64,000 nucleotides of DNA from Dryocosmus kuriphilus (taxonomy: Eukaryota > Arthropoda > Insecta > Hymenoptera > Cynipidae): assembly GCA_038277395.1 (NCBI GenBank), contig CM076192.1, positions 51,569,119-51,633,118 of the forward strand, read 5' to 3'. A model generated the notes under the pieces. The model did not search any database, was not told the DNA's origin, and saw only the letters and a program-made list of their open reading frames with translations. This document shows positions 20,721 to 32,242 of the stretch, one piece after another. A program made the translations under genes and the position numbers. How positions within the stretch are numbered: the first letter of the stretch is position 1; the number at the start of each line of letters is the position of its first letter.

Positions 20721-23700
20721 TAGGGGAGACTGGGGCTAAATGGTGAACGGTCGAAATCTGTAATATGCATTATCTCTCGATCTATAACAGCTATCATGCT
20801 GAAATTTCTACCGAAGAGGGCTCTCGGTACCAGAATGAATTGATGAGTGTTGTGAAAAGCCCGCTGGAAAATTAAGGTGCACACAACTGAAAGTGTTTTT
20901 CGATAGTGCTGTCGGTTATTTTTGATCTCCACAAAGTTTTACCTGTACTCGACAGTTTTGAACGGATTCCAGAAAAAGTAAGTTTTTATGGCTAATTAAA
21001 GTATGCTGAACACGAATCAAAAGCTATTTTTTTATGTATTTGTACGCATATTTGATTAATTTGCCATCGTAGCCAAAAAAGTGCCGTGGGGCTAAATGGT
21101 GAAAAATTGGTGGGGCTAAATGGTAAACGGTTAATTCCACAATAATCGCAGATAAACTGAACTTATGCTATTTTATTCAGTCTGAGTACAACAGATCTTT
21201 GTAAAAACTTGAAATTTTGAAAGATTTGAATATTTTTTTGAAACTTTGACTAATTTGTAATTGCAAAATTTGCAAAAAAATGTTACAAAAATGAATTAAC
21301 TGCGGGAATGGACTTTTAGAATTACTTAAATTACCGTATTTCCCCGTGAAAGTAGTGAAAAAATAATAATAGAAAGAAAGAATATACACAAGACAACGCA
21401 AAAGAAAGTATTCAGAAATTGAACGTAAACATTCGACAGAACGTGTTGTCTATAAAATGAAAGAAAGCATCCGAATGATTGTCTTGTCATTTAAATTGTA
21501 TAAATACATTTTTAAAATTGTAGACCTGCGGCTTATACTCAAATGAAAATATTTTTAACGTTTTGGAAGTCCAAAAATTGTGGTGCGGCTTATAATTGGT
21601 GGCAGTTTTTATGAGTAGGAGGGGGGTAGGGGGGGCACTGTATTCAAAAATCCTCAATTTATGAAACAAATTCCTAACTTTTTTTTAATGATTCATCTTC
21701 TACAGGAAAATGGTCCGTAACTACAAGCGGAAAAGTGACCCCATAGATCCTAATAAACTTGTTCGGGCTGTTCACGCAGTTCAGAAAGAGGGATGGTCGG
21801 TTCTTAAAGCTGCGAAAGAATACAGCCTCGCTTATATGACTTTGAGGAGGTATTGTCAGAGAAATGAGACACCAGAAGCTACGAATTCCAGTTCACCCAC
21901 TCCTTCTACTAGTACACCAATCGTGTTGAAGTACACCGGGCACAAGACGGTGTTTTCTAAGGAACAGGAGCTTGCTTTAATGGAATATTTGCTTAGGTGT
22001 TCCGATCTTTACTTTGGACTTTCTTCGAAGGATGTGAGACGGCTGGCTTTTGAATATGCCAAACAATTAAAAATTACTGTGCCTGAATGGGAAAACAAAG
22101 AAACAGCTGGGATTGAATGGTTCCGCTCCTTTCTAAAACGTAATCCTTCGCTTACTGTGCGGAAACCGGAAGCGACGAGTCTGCAACGAGCAACAGCATT
22201 CAATCGATCTAATGTATCCAAATTTTACAATCATTTGAAGACTTTATACGAAAAGTATCATTTTGAGCCAGGCAGAATTTGGAACACTGACGAAACTGGA
22301 GTTACAACAGTTCAAAAGCCTGATCGAGTAATTAGCCGCAAAGGACAAAAGCAAGTGGGACGCATAACGTCCAGCGAACGTGGAACCCTCGTGACAATGG
22401 CCTTGGCAGTAAGCGCAATTGGTAATGCTACACCACCTTTTTTTGTCTTCCCACGGGTCACATTCAAGCCTCATTTTTTGAACGGAGGTCCACAAGGCTG
22501 CGCAGGAGCAGCAAACCAATCAGGTAAATCGAAACACTCGCTTGAAATTTGTATCAGAGATATTATCGTTCCAAAAACTTACGAATACTTGCATTATTTC
22601 AGGGTGGACGATAGCAGAAAATTTTCTGGAATTTTTAAAGCATTTCCAAAAACATTCCGGATCAACCAAAGACAATCCAGTTCTCCTCATATTGGACAAC
22701 CATGAGTCGCACGTTTCCATTGATAATCTGAGATTCTGCATCGATAATGGCATTGTGGTTCTCTCCCTTCCACCTCACTGCAGCCATCGTCTTCAACCAC
22801 TGGATCGGACAGTTTTCGGCCCATTCAAGAAATCTTTGAATTATTTCGCTGATGCGTGGATTAATGCCAATCCTGGACGCTCTATGTCAATATATGACAT
22901 TCCAGGAATTGCTTCTTCAGCTATGGATGCTGGAGTGAATCGCAGCAACATCATTTCAGGCTTCAGATGCACTGGGATTTGGCCTATGAATGAATTCATT
23001 TTTGACGATACAGACTTCATGCCTTCCGAAGTAACCGACCAGCCAGCTCCGGTTCAGCATGATGTTAATTTAGTTGAAATGCCCTCCTCCATGGCTTCAA
23101 GAGACCAGCGGGTGCCATTAGAAGAAGCATTGATTGACGAGGTGGATAAGACCTCAGATCCAACAAGTATCTCAACAGCTTCCGTTGTTTTAAGTAATGA
23201 TGAAGAAACCAACTTTGAAAGGACTCTTGTGTCAATTCGGCCGTATCCAAAGGCTGCACCCCGTGCACCATCTCGTCGTGGGAGAAAACGACGCACGACA
23301 GCCATTTTGACTGACACGGAGACAATGGAAATTTTAGAGAGTGAACAAGGAGAAGCACAAAAAAGGAAACAGAAAAAGTTGAACACTGTTCCTAAGAAAC
23401 GCGGTCGGCCACGCAAAAACGCCAATCTTTAATGTAACTTTTATTTCGGTACCATGCAGTTATAGTATTTTTCAATAAATGTGCACCTTTTTAGTAATGA
23501 ATTTAATCATTGAGATACCTTCCAACATTTCCATGCTTATTTCAGCTCGAAAAAGTCTTTTGTTGGGACTGCAGACTTGATTCACCATTCAGCCCCACCC
23601 ATTTACCATTCAGCCCCACTATGGGGCTAAATGGTGAAAAATTTTGGTTTTGGAAAAAAAGTCATAACATGAGCGTTTTTAGGAATAATCACAAATTATA

Positions 23701-23825
23701 AAATGACGATTGTAGAGGATCGTTTCCTCTACAAAACGGATATACTTACTTGTATGTTTGTGACAAATTGATAGCCTAAAAAAAATAAATGCTGAAAATT
23801 CACCATTTAGCCCCAGTCTCCCCTA
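20721..23825 (+). mobile_element. Complete pogo/Tigger DNA transposon with TA duplication
   Basis: Terminal inverted repeats GGGGAGACTGGGGCTAAATG (20723 onward) and its complement (ending 23823) are perfect over about 25 bases and flanked by TA (20721-20722, 23824-23825). The GGGGCTAAATGGTRAA motif is repeated inside both ends (21090-21132 and 23584-23643), probably as transposase binding sites. The element is 3101 bases and holds one two-exon transposase with no lesions. It ends only 46 bases before the first recognised exon of the DUF4806-like gene. Confidence 0.93.
21710..23432 (+). CDS. pogo/Tigger transposase (DDE_1), two exons
   Basis: Exons 21710-22523 and 22603-23432 are joined across a 79-base GT-AG intron (22524-22602). 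Together they code 547 residues with no stop. Residues 1-55 form a pipsqueak-type helix-turn-helix (VQKEGWSVLKAAKEYSLAYM), followed by a CENP-B-type DNA-binding region with WFRSFLKRNP. The DDE_1 catalytic domain shows IWNTDETG near residue 194 and LLILDNHESH near 302, and closes with the usual SGFRCTGIWPMN. The tail has an AT-hook-like KKRGRPRKN. The protein would cut and insert the surrounding TIR element at TA sites. The open frame and perfect termini suggest recent or present activity. Confidence 0.92.
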
Positions 23826-23871
23826 CTTGTCTACAAACCATTAAAATTTACAGCTGGAAATACTGTTTTAG

Positions 23872-26800
23872 GTTAGATCATGGGTCGTTGTAACATGTGA
23901 GGATTGGTGTAATATAGCTCCCAATATATGGCTTTCTAATGACAGAAAATTGCTTTATTGGCCACCTAAAGGAAAAAGCGTTTCCAAGTACATGGCTAGA
24001 TGGGAAAAACCAAGCTCAAAGTGGACCAAACACAAAGTAAAATCCGTTCATGGACCATTTGGTATGTTTAAAAAAATATTGTTCTACATACAGAAAATGT
24101 ACAAGTTTCTTACTTTTTACTTAGGTTTAATTAAGTGAATTGCTTTTTATATGCTAAAATTGAATATTTTCTGTCATTTTTTTAACATAAGGTTTCAACA
24201 TTTGAGATATGCAGTGGTTTATTTGAATTTTCAATAAAAATTTAGAAACACTTGGGACATTGGATTTTTCGAAATACGAAAAATGCACGTCACTATTCAA
24301 CTTCTATTCAACAAGTAACAAATTTTCGCGATTATTGGGATAGCAGCGTCGTAGCCAGACTGTTTCTTTGTAGAGAGAGCTTGAGTATATAGGCAAAAAA
24401 TGGAGGAAAAGGGCAAATGAACAATTAAAATACTTATGTTTTTGTGGTTGATAATGAACCAATCTATTCAGATTATTACATTTTCCAAACAGGAAAATAA
24501 ATAATCCACAAAAATCATAAAATTTCTAAAATTGCCTATTTCAAATCATCGTTTAGACAGCATTTGAACAAAAATAGAATATCTTTCAATAATGAATTGA
24601 GGACCTGGATCGAAGAAGGGAGTATAACTGGAAAACTGAAAATAAGTATTGTCCAATCAATGTATTTTTCAAAGTGGGTATACACATTGCGATGTTTGCT
24701 TTTTGTGTTTAAATTTTCATAACAAGGTACGTATTTTATTAACTTATTAAAGTATGCAATAAAAAAACACTACTTTTCAAATTTCAATTTGAGCGACTTT
24801 GAAAAATATATTGATTGGACAATACTTATTTTCAGTTTTCCAGGTATACTCCCTTCTTCGATTCAGATTCCAGCCCCTCAATTCTCAATAGTATTCATAG
24901 GCAACCCTGCAGATTGGAATGGGGATCTTAAGCTTCGTGTCTTTCTTTTTAAATTCATTTAAAATCGAAATGAAATCTATTTTCTCATCGAAATCGGAGC
25001 ATAACAAAAATTCATAAATCAGAATAAGATTTCCAAACTGCCTTCCGCCTTTCCGGCTTAATAGAGCTAAATATACAACAAAAGAACCCCCCCCCCCCTC
25101 TCTCTCTCTCTCTTTCCTTATTACTTGTCCGTTTTTTTATACTACTAGATATCAACATGTTTCGAAGCTAAAAGACGGTATTTTTCAATTTTTTGTAATA
25201 AGGCCCAAAAACGGCACAAAAACGTAAGTCGAATTGTTTTTAAATTAGTAAAAAAACTGTGAAATATTTAAACAATATTTCTAAAGTCATCCTAGAACTT
25301 TTCTTAAAAGTAATTATTTGTGAAAGAAGCCAAAAAGGTCGTTTTTAAAAGATTAAGGGTAGTTTTGTATCACTGGCACACGTTTAAACTTTTAAAAGGT
25401 AATTTTTAAGCATTCAAGGCCGCAAATGTCTGAGGCATATAAAAAAGCACATTATTAATTTTCAACCCTCTGCAGAGGGTGCTTTTTGTCACTTGAAGGG
25501 GTAGAATTCGAAATAAAATTAGGTTAAAATTTTTTTCACGCATGCATTTTACTGTCACACTTATTTTTTTAACGGAAGTCATTTGTAATTTTTTTACAAC
25601 AACAAAAAATGACACTTTTTATCGTTTTTAACAGCCTTGGATCACGGATTTTACATTTTTTTTTCATTATTCAAAAATTAGAAAATAATTTTTAAACATA
25701 ACTAAGGAAAATAGGAAAGTGAGACAATAACAACAACACCTTTTTTTTGGTCACCCTAGTATACAGTTCTAAAATTGGGAGGGAGGAGGGCTTGTAACCC
25801 AAAGCCCCTCTGGCTACGTCGTTGTGGGATAGTAACGATTCCTTGGACAATAATGGACATGTAGCTTGTATGGTAACTCTGACATGTGTACCACTTTCTT
25901 GCAGCAAATGAAAGTCTTGCGAAAAGCGTTGAAACACAGGTCCAGAATATGCCCAGCTCGGATGAAAATTTTCAGAATATTTCACCCGTAGTAGAACTAC
26001 CAAAAAAGCGTCCACTTTGTCCAAAGCAATTAAGCTCCTCGGAAGAAGAAGATCAAAGTAAGCGTGTTGTATATATCTGCTAACTTTTTGGACTACACTT
26101 AACTTTTTGCATCCTTTTTTATTTAATGGAATTGTTTTTCTTTAATCTTTGAAGCAGTAAAATCTACTATCGCAATTAAGCAACCACCATGGAATTTTAT
26201 CATAAAAAAGGAGCCAAATACAAAAGGCAGTAAGAAATTTTCTCAATTTAATTGTTTCTTTTTTGGTTCACACTGCATATTTTCATATTATATTTTTCAG
26301 GTGAGAATCCCGCAAAACCAATAAAAACTGAAGAATTGGTCTTTCGGCCTGAGGACGCTTCTGCACCATTGGCAATTATAAAATTTGCGAAGAATCACAA
26401 GTCGCTTTCCCATCAGGCTGGTAATAAAACTCTTACATTTTTTAGAATATTCCTTTAAAATGTTCGTAAAGAATAACCATCTTTAGATTACGAAAAGAAA
26501 GTGTACTAAACTCTCATTATTATTCATAATTTAGTTAGGTATTCTTATTTGTAATTCTTGACATTTTTAGACATTATATTTGCTTCTAAACATTTCCTAA
26601 AATTTTACTGAATTCAAAAAATTCTCAATATTTGAAATTATATTTAATTTTTTTTAAATTTCCTAGTCAGGGTTTGAAATCCAAAATAAATTTTAATAAA
26701 TATGTTTAAAACTTCGCAAATTGTTTAATAGGGTGGGTCAAAAATAAATACTTGTGGAATTCCAAATCGCTACGACGCAAAAAATTAGCGTATTGGGATC

Positions 26801-29800
26801 CTAACAAAGTATAATTAATTTTTGGTCTATCGATATACAGCTTGGTTACGTACACTCGAAAAAAAAGGTTTAAAAAATTTCTTGTTTGAAAAGTTTTTAA
26901 ATTTTTTCAACATTCAATTTTTCTTTACATACATGGAGGTCAGGAAAGTCTTCTCAATTTTTTGCGGATTTCAATCAATAATTTTTCTGAGAGATAATTT
27001 ATATTTAATGCACCCCTGTTTTTGGAAAAAAAATTAACACGTTTGTAAATAGGAGAAGAATTTTTTAGGTTACTTGACAACTTTCCACTGACAAGAACTT
27101 ACTAGGAAAAAAATCGCTGAAACCTAGGAATCAAAATCGGAAATTTTTAGAATTTTTGAACTTGTGATTTAGGTATATAGTGAAATTATCTTTATAACTT
27201 ATGGTTTAAACATTTTTCTGATTAAGTTTGAAATATTTTTCTGAGCACTTATGCGCTTTTTAAACATAGAAATACACTAGAAAAAAACCACAAGATCCAG
27301 GCGTCGAAATTAGAATTACAGTCATTTTTTAAAATTTGGAATTTACTATTTAATAGAATTATTTTCTTCCCTTGTTATTTTAGAATTTTTTGAGCACGTG
27401 TGGTATTTTTCAACATAGAAATACACTTATAGGAATAAAATCCTCAAGACCCAGGAGTTGAAATTAGAATTACAGTAATTTTTCAAATTTTGGAATTTGG
27501 TATTTAATAGAATTTTTTTCTTCACTTGTAATTTTAGAATTTTTTAGCATGTTTGAAAATTTTAAGCATAGAAATACACTATAAAAAATCAACAAGACCC
27601 AGGAATGAAGAAATAAAAAAATTCTGTAATTCTAGTTTCGACTCCGGGGTCTTGTGGATTTTCTTCTACTGTATTTCCAAGCTTAAAAACTGCAGACATG
27701 CTCAAACAAATTCTAAAATTACAAGTAAAGAAAATGATTCTATTAAATACCAAATTCCAAATTTTGAAAAATTACTGTAATTCTAATTTTAACTCCTGCG
27801 TCTTGTGGATTTTATTCCTATAAGTGTATTTCTATGTTTAAAAATCCCACACATGCTCAGTAAAATGTTTTTAAACCGCAAGTTATGAAGATAATTTCAA
27901 TAAATACCAAAATCGTAACGTCAGACAATTAAAACTCAAGAAAATTTAAAAACTCTGCAAACAAGAAAATTTGTAAACCTTTCTTTCGAGTGCGGGAAAC
28001 CAAGCTGCATGTCGATCGATTCCAAATTGATAATACTTTTTCTCCGCAATGTATTGATTTCGAATCTCAGGAGCATTTATTTTCGACCCACCCTATTGTC
28101 TAACTTCTGAAAACTCTGCAAAATTAGAAATTAGAAACCTGCTGAGGTCGTTTGACATGTTTATAAAGTATTCGAAACACAAATATGTGATAATCCAGAG
28201 TGGAATATTTTTTCAATTTGGACTTTTGTTTTTTTATAAAACTACTTTTATATACTCTATAAGCGTATCTGAGCTTAGCTTTTTTGCCTATGAAAATAAT
28301 GCACACATAATCAAGTATCAAAAGAGATACATAATAAATATTCATTTTTCTTATTTCAGAAAATCTAACCTATTCTGGCCAAGGTAACAAAACTCAAATG
28401 CCCAGCACTAAAAAAACATATAGGTCTATTCTGCCTTGTACTAAAAACAACGCAAATAAGGAAAATATTGCAAATCACAATCTCAAGTCAAACACTCTCC
28501 TCTCCCCAAGTGCGCAAAAGGACAACAAGCGTGTTGATCGAAGCCTTTTCAATTCCAAAGACAAGATAATTCAAGGTATGAAATATATTTTTTTAAAAAA
28601 GGAAATTTTTTAATTATCACGCCTCCTTAACAACTTGAACTTGCAACAATATAAATGTTTTATTATTGTAGAGGGAAATCCAGTTAAGGACAAACATGAT
28701 AGGCGTTATTCAGTCCCACGGAGTTCTAACCACGTCAATGAAAAAAAACGTGAAATACCTAAACACAGCGGCGGGGAAAAATCTACGAAGGAAAAATATG
28801 ATGATGATAGGCGTTATTCAGCTAAAGATTCAAGAAGCCACGTCAATGAAGAAAAAAGGGACATGCCTAAGCGCAGCGGTGGGGAAAAGTCTACGAAGGA
28901 AAAATATGATAACGATAGGCGTTATTCAGCTAAAGATTTAAGAAGCCATGTCAATGACAAAAAAAAGCGACATGCCTAAGCGCAGCGGTGGGGAAAAGTC
29001 TAGGGAGGACAAGTATCACGACGGCGATAGACGTTATACAGTCAGGGATTCTTCTAAAGATGAGAAAAAACGCGAAAAGCTTAAACACAGCAGCCAGGAA
29101 AAATCTACGAAAGACACGTACCATGAAAATAAGGATAGGCGTTATGCAGCCAAGGATTCATCAAAAGGCAACCACGAAGATGGGGAAAAACATGGAAAGC
29201 ATAAACATAACGGCAGGGAGAGGTCCAGGGACGACAAGTATCACGACGGCGATAGGCGTTATGGAGTCAGGGAATCTTCCGAAGACAACCACGAAGATGA
29301 GAAAAAACACGAGAAGCCTAAATACAACGGCCAGGAAAAATCTATAAAGGACACGTACTATGAAAACGACGATAGATGTTATGCAGCCAAGGATTCACCA
29401 AAAGGCATCCAGGACGATTTGGAAAAACGTGAAAAGCATGAACATAACGGCAGAGAGAAGTCTAGGGACAAGCATCACCACGGCGATAGGCGTTATGCAG
29501 TTAGGGAATCTTCGAAAGACAACCATGAAGTTGAGAAAAAAGGCGAAAACCCTAAACACAGCGAGCAGGGAAAATCTAGGAAGGATAAGTACCAAAACGA
29601 TGACAATAGGCGTGATGCAGTCAAGGATTCTTCGAAAAGAACTACGACATTGAGCAAACACATGAAAAGTCCAAACACAGCGACGGGAAAAAATCTATGA
29701 AGGACAAGTATGACGATGAAGACGATAGGCGTTATTCAGTCGTGGATACTCAGGAAAATAATGATACCCAAGATAAAGTTGAAGGTAGAAAAATGGAAAT

Positions 29801-31795
29801 ATATTTATTTATTTAAATTTTGTATAATTGCAGGGATTATAGCATTCATCTTTTTTATTTTTTCAAACAAAAAAGATTTTTTAGTCGAGAAAGAGAAAAA
29901 ATGTTAACCAAATTGTTGAATTTTCAACCAGAAAATACCAATTTTGAACAAAAAAGATAATTTTCAACCTAATAGTTAAATTTTCTACCAAGAAAGAAGA
30001 CTTTTTAAAAAAATGGTAGAATTTTCAACAAAATAAGTCAGTTTTTTAAACATATAATATAATTTTTAACCAAAAAATAGGAATTCACAACCATAAATAT
30101 ATAGTAGACTTTTTAACCAAAAAGAATGAACTTTCAAACAAAAATTTTGCTTAAAAAAATACGCTGCTATTAGAGGGAAATTTCGTTTAACATTCACGAG
30201 ATAACCATATCATATAAAAAAGTTTTTAATAATACATGTACACCCATTTTAATCGTCCCTTTTCCGAAAAAATTCCCTTTTCTTACCTAAAATTGAACTA
30301 CTGAACGGATGTAATATCTGTAATTGATAAAGACTGCTTCATAAACCTTCTTAATAGAATATTTTATTTTGTAGGATGGAGCAATATGATATCAAAAAAT
30401 GATAATACAAATCTTAACCATCTAAAAAGAAAGGTGCATGGACGAGGTGAAAGTGATGTGAAGAAATGCCGACTAGAAGTTAATCAAGAACCGTCGATTG
30501 ATGATATGACTGCACATATGGAAAGTTTCTCTTTATATGGCAATAACGGTATATTCATTTGCAATATTTACATATATTTATTGGTTTAGAGAAAATAATT
30601 TCGTGTAAATCAGTGAAACAGTTTATACTTTCACTGGAAATAGAAACATTTTTAATGCGATGTCTTTTTACATATATATCTGATATTGAATTTACAATAT
30701 CAGCAACACAATTTTAAAAATATCTGTAACTTAAATTTTAAGGATACAGACGTTTTCCTTCTCTTTTCCACTTTTAAAACTATCTAAATTTCTCGAAAAC
30801 TATTTTGATAGGATGAAATAGAAATATATTCTAATAAGTATACTATTTTTTACTATTATTGAAAAATTGTAAGCTCACTTGCTATAAAGTTACGTACAAT
30901 CTAAAATGAAACTTTAAATATTTACGGTAACCTGACGTAATATATATTATGATACAAAAAAATTTTTAATTTAGTTCAGTTCATAACAAAAAGTACACAA
31001 AAATGAAATTTTGAATTATTTTATCCTTGTGTAAAAATGTGTAGAATTGTTCGAGAAAATCTTATTTCTTATTCTTTTATCTTATTTAGCACGCAAAGAC
31101 CGAAGAAATGGGAGATTGTCTCAAAGACTTACTAAAATGGCTTCTAAGATCTACGTTTACAAAATTTAGTCTGAAGGCAGCATTTTTCCTGAAATTATTT
31201 TTGATAAGTTTTTATATAGCAATGTACAAAAATGATTTTTTGTCAGATTTTAGATTTTTTTTATTTTTCCAGGAAAATGAAATGAAAGTAGGTTTTCAAA
31301 TTTGGTATCAATGTTGGTTTAAAAACTTATCTTTGCAACAAACTTCTTTGTAATTGTAAAGACATAGATTAAATAATTATGGACGTCTTTCAGACGTCTT
31401 AAAGACGTCCCAAAGACATCCTAGCGTATTTGAACCACTTGTTTCCTCTGTACTTTATTTACGGCAGCCACCACTGATTAAACACAAAATATTGAAAAAT
31501 TTACTTTTTTCTACTTTATCTTCTTTTTATTGTTGATTCGAGAATCAGAGAGAGAAAAATCTGATAGTTTCATGTACGATACCATAGAAGTTAAATGATA
31601 TTTGATTATATTTACGCATCTAAAAGTAATACTGTAAAGTACCGATCTTAAGTTCTTTTTGGGTTAAATAGATTAAAAGATATCAGATTTTTGTATAAAG
31701 TGAGCCAGGATGAAGGAATTTTGTATATTTTTAAAGCAGATATTGTAAAAATAGTGCAAATCAAATCTAATATAATAAACATTTTATAACGTTGG

Positions 31796-31856
<61 letters not shown>

Positions 31857-32184
31857 AAATACAGTTATCAGAAACTTTATCATTTCTCTCTTCACACATT
31901 TTGCGAAAAATATTTTGTTCAGCAGAAACAATATTACAATTTTTTTAACATTTTTTGCAGTATTAAACATGGTACAACACGCAAAAAATGTTTTCACAAT
32001 AATGGTTATAAGTTAGTGCGATTAAATTTACCTTTAATGTGAACTAAAGATCTTTGAAATTTTTTTATTGTATTAGATTTCATTTAAATTTTAAGAAGAC
32101 ATTTAAATTTACACTATTTTTGCAATATCTTCTTAAAAAATTGAAAAAATAACTTCATCCTGTCTCATTTTATCGAGAATATCT

Positions 32185-32242
<58 letters not shown>

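Noticed and set aside
31648..31997. Minus-strand frames containing runs of Ile-Tyr
   Set aside because: They are a translation of the (TA)n microsatellite.
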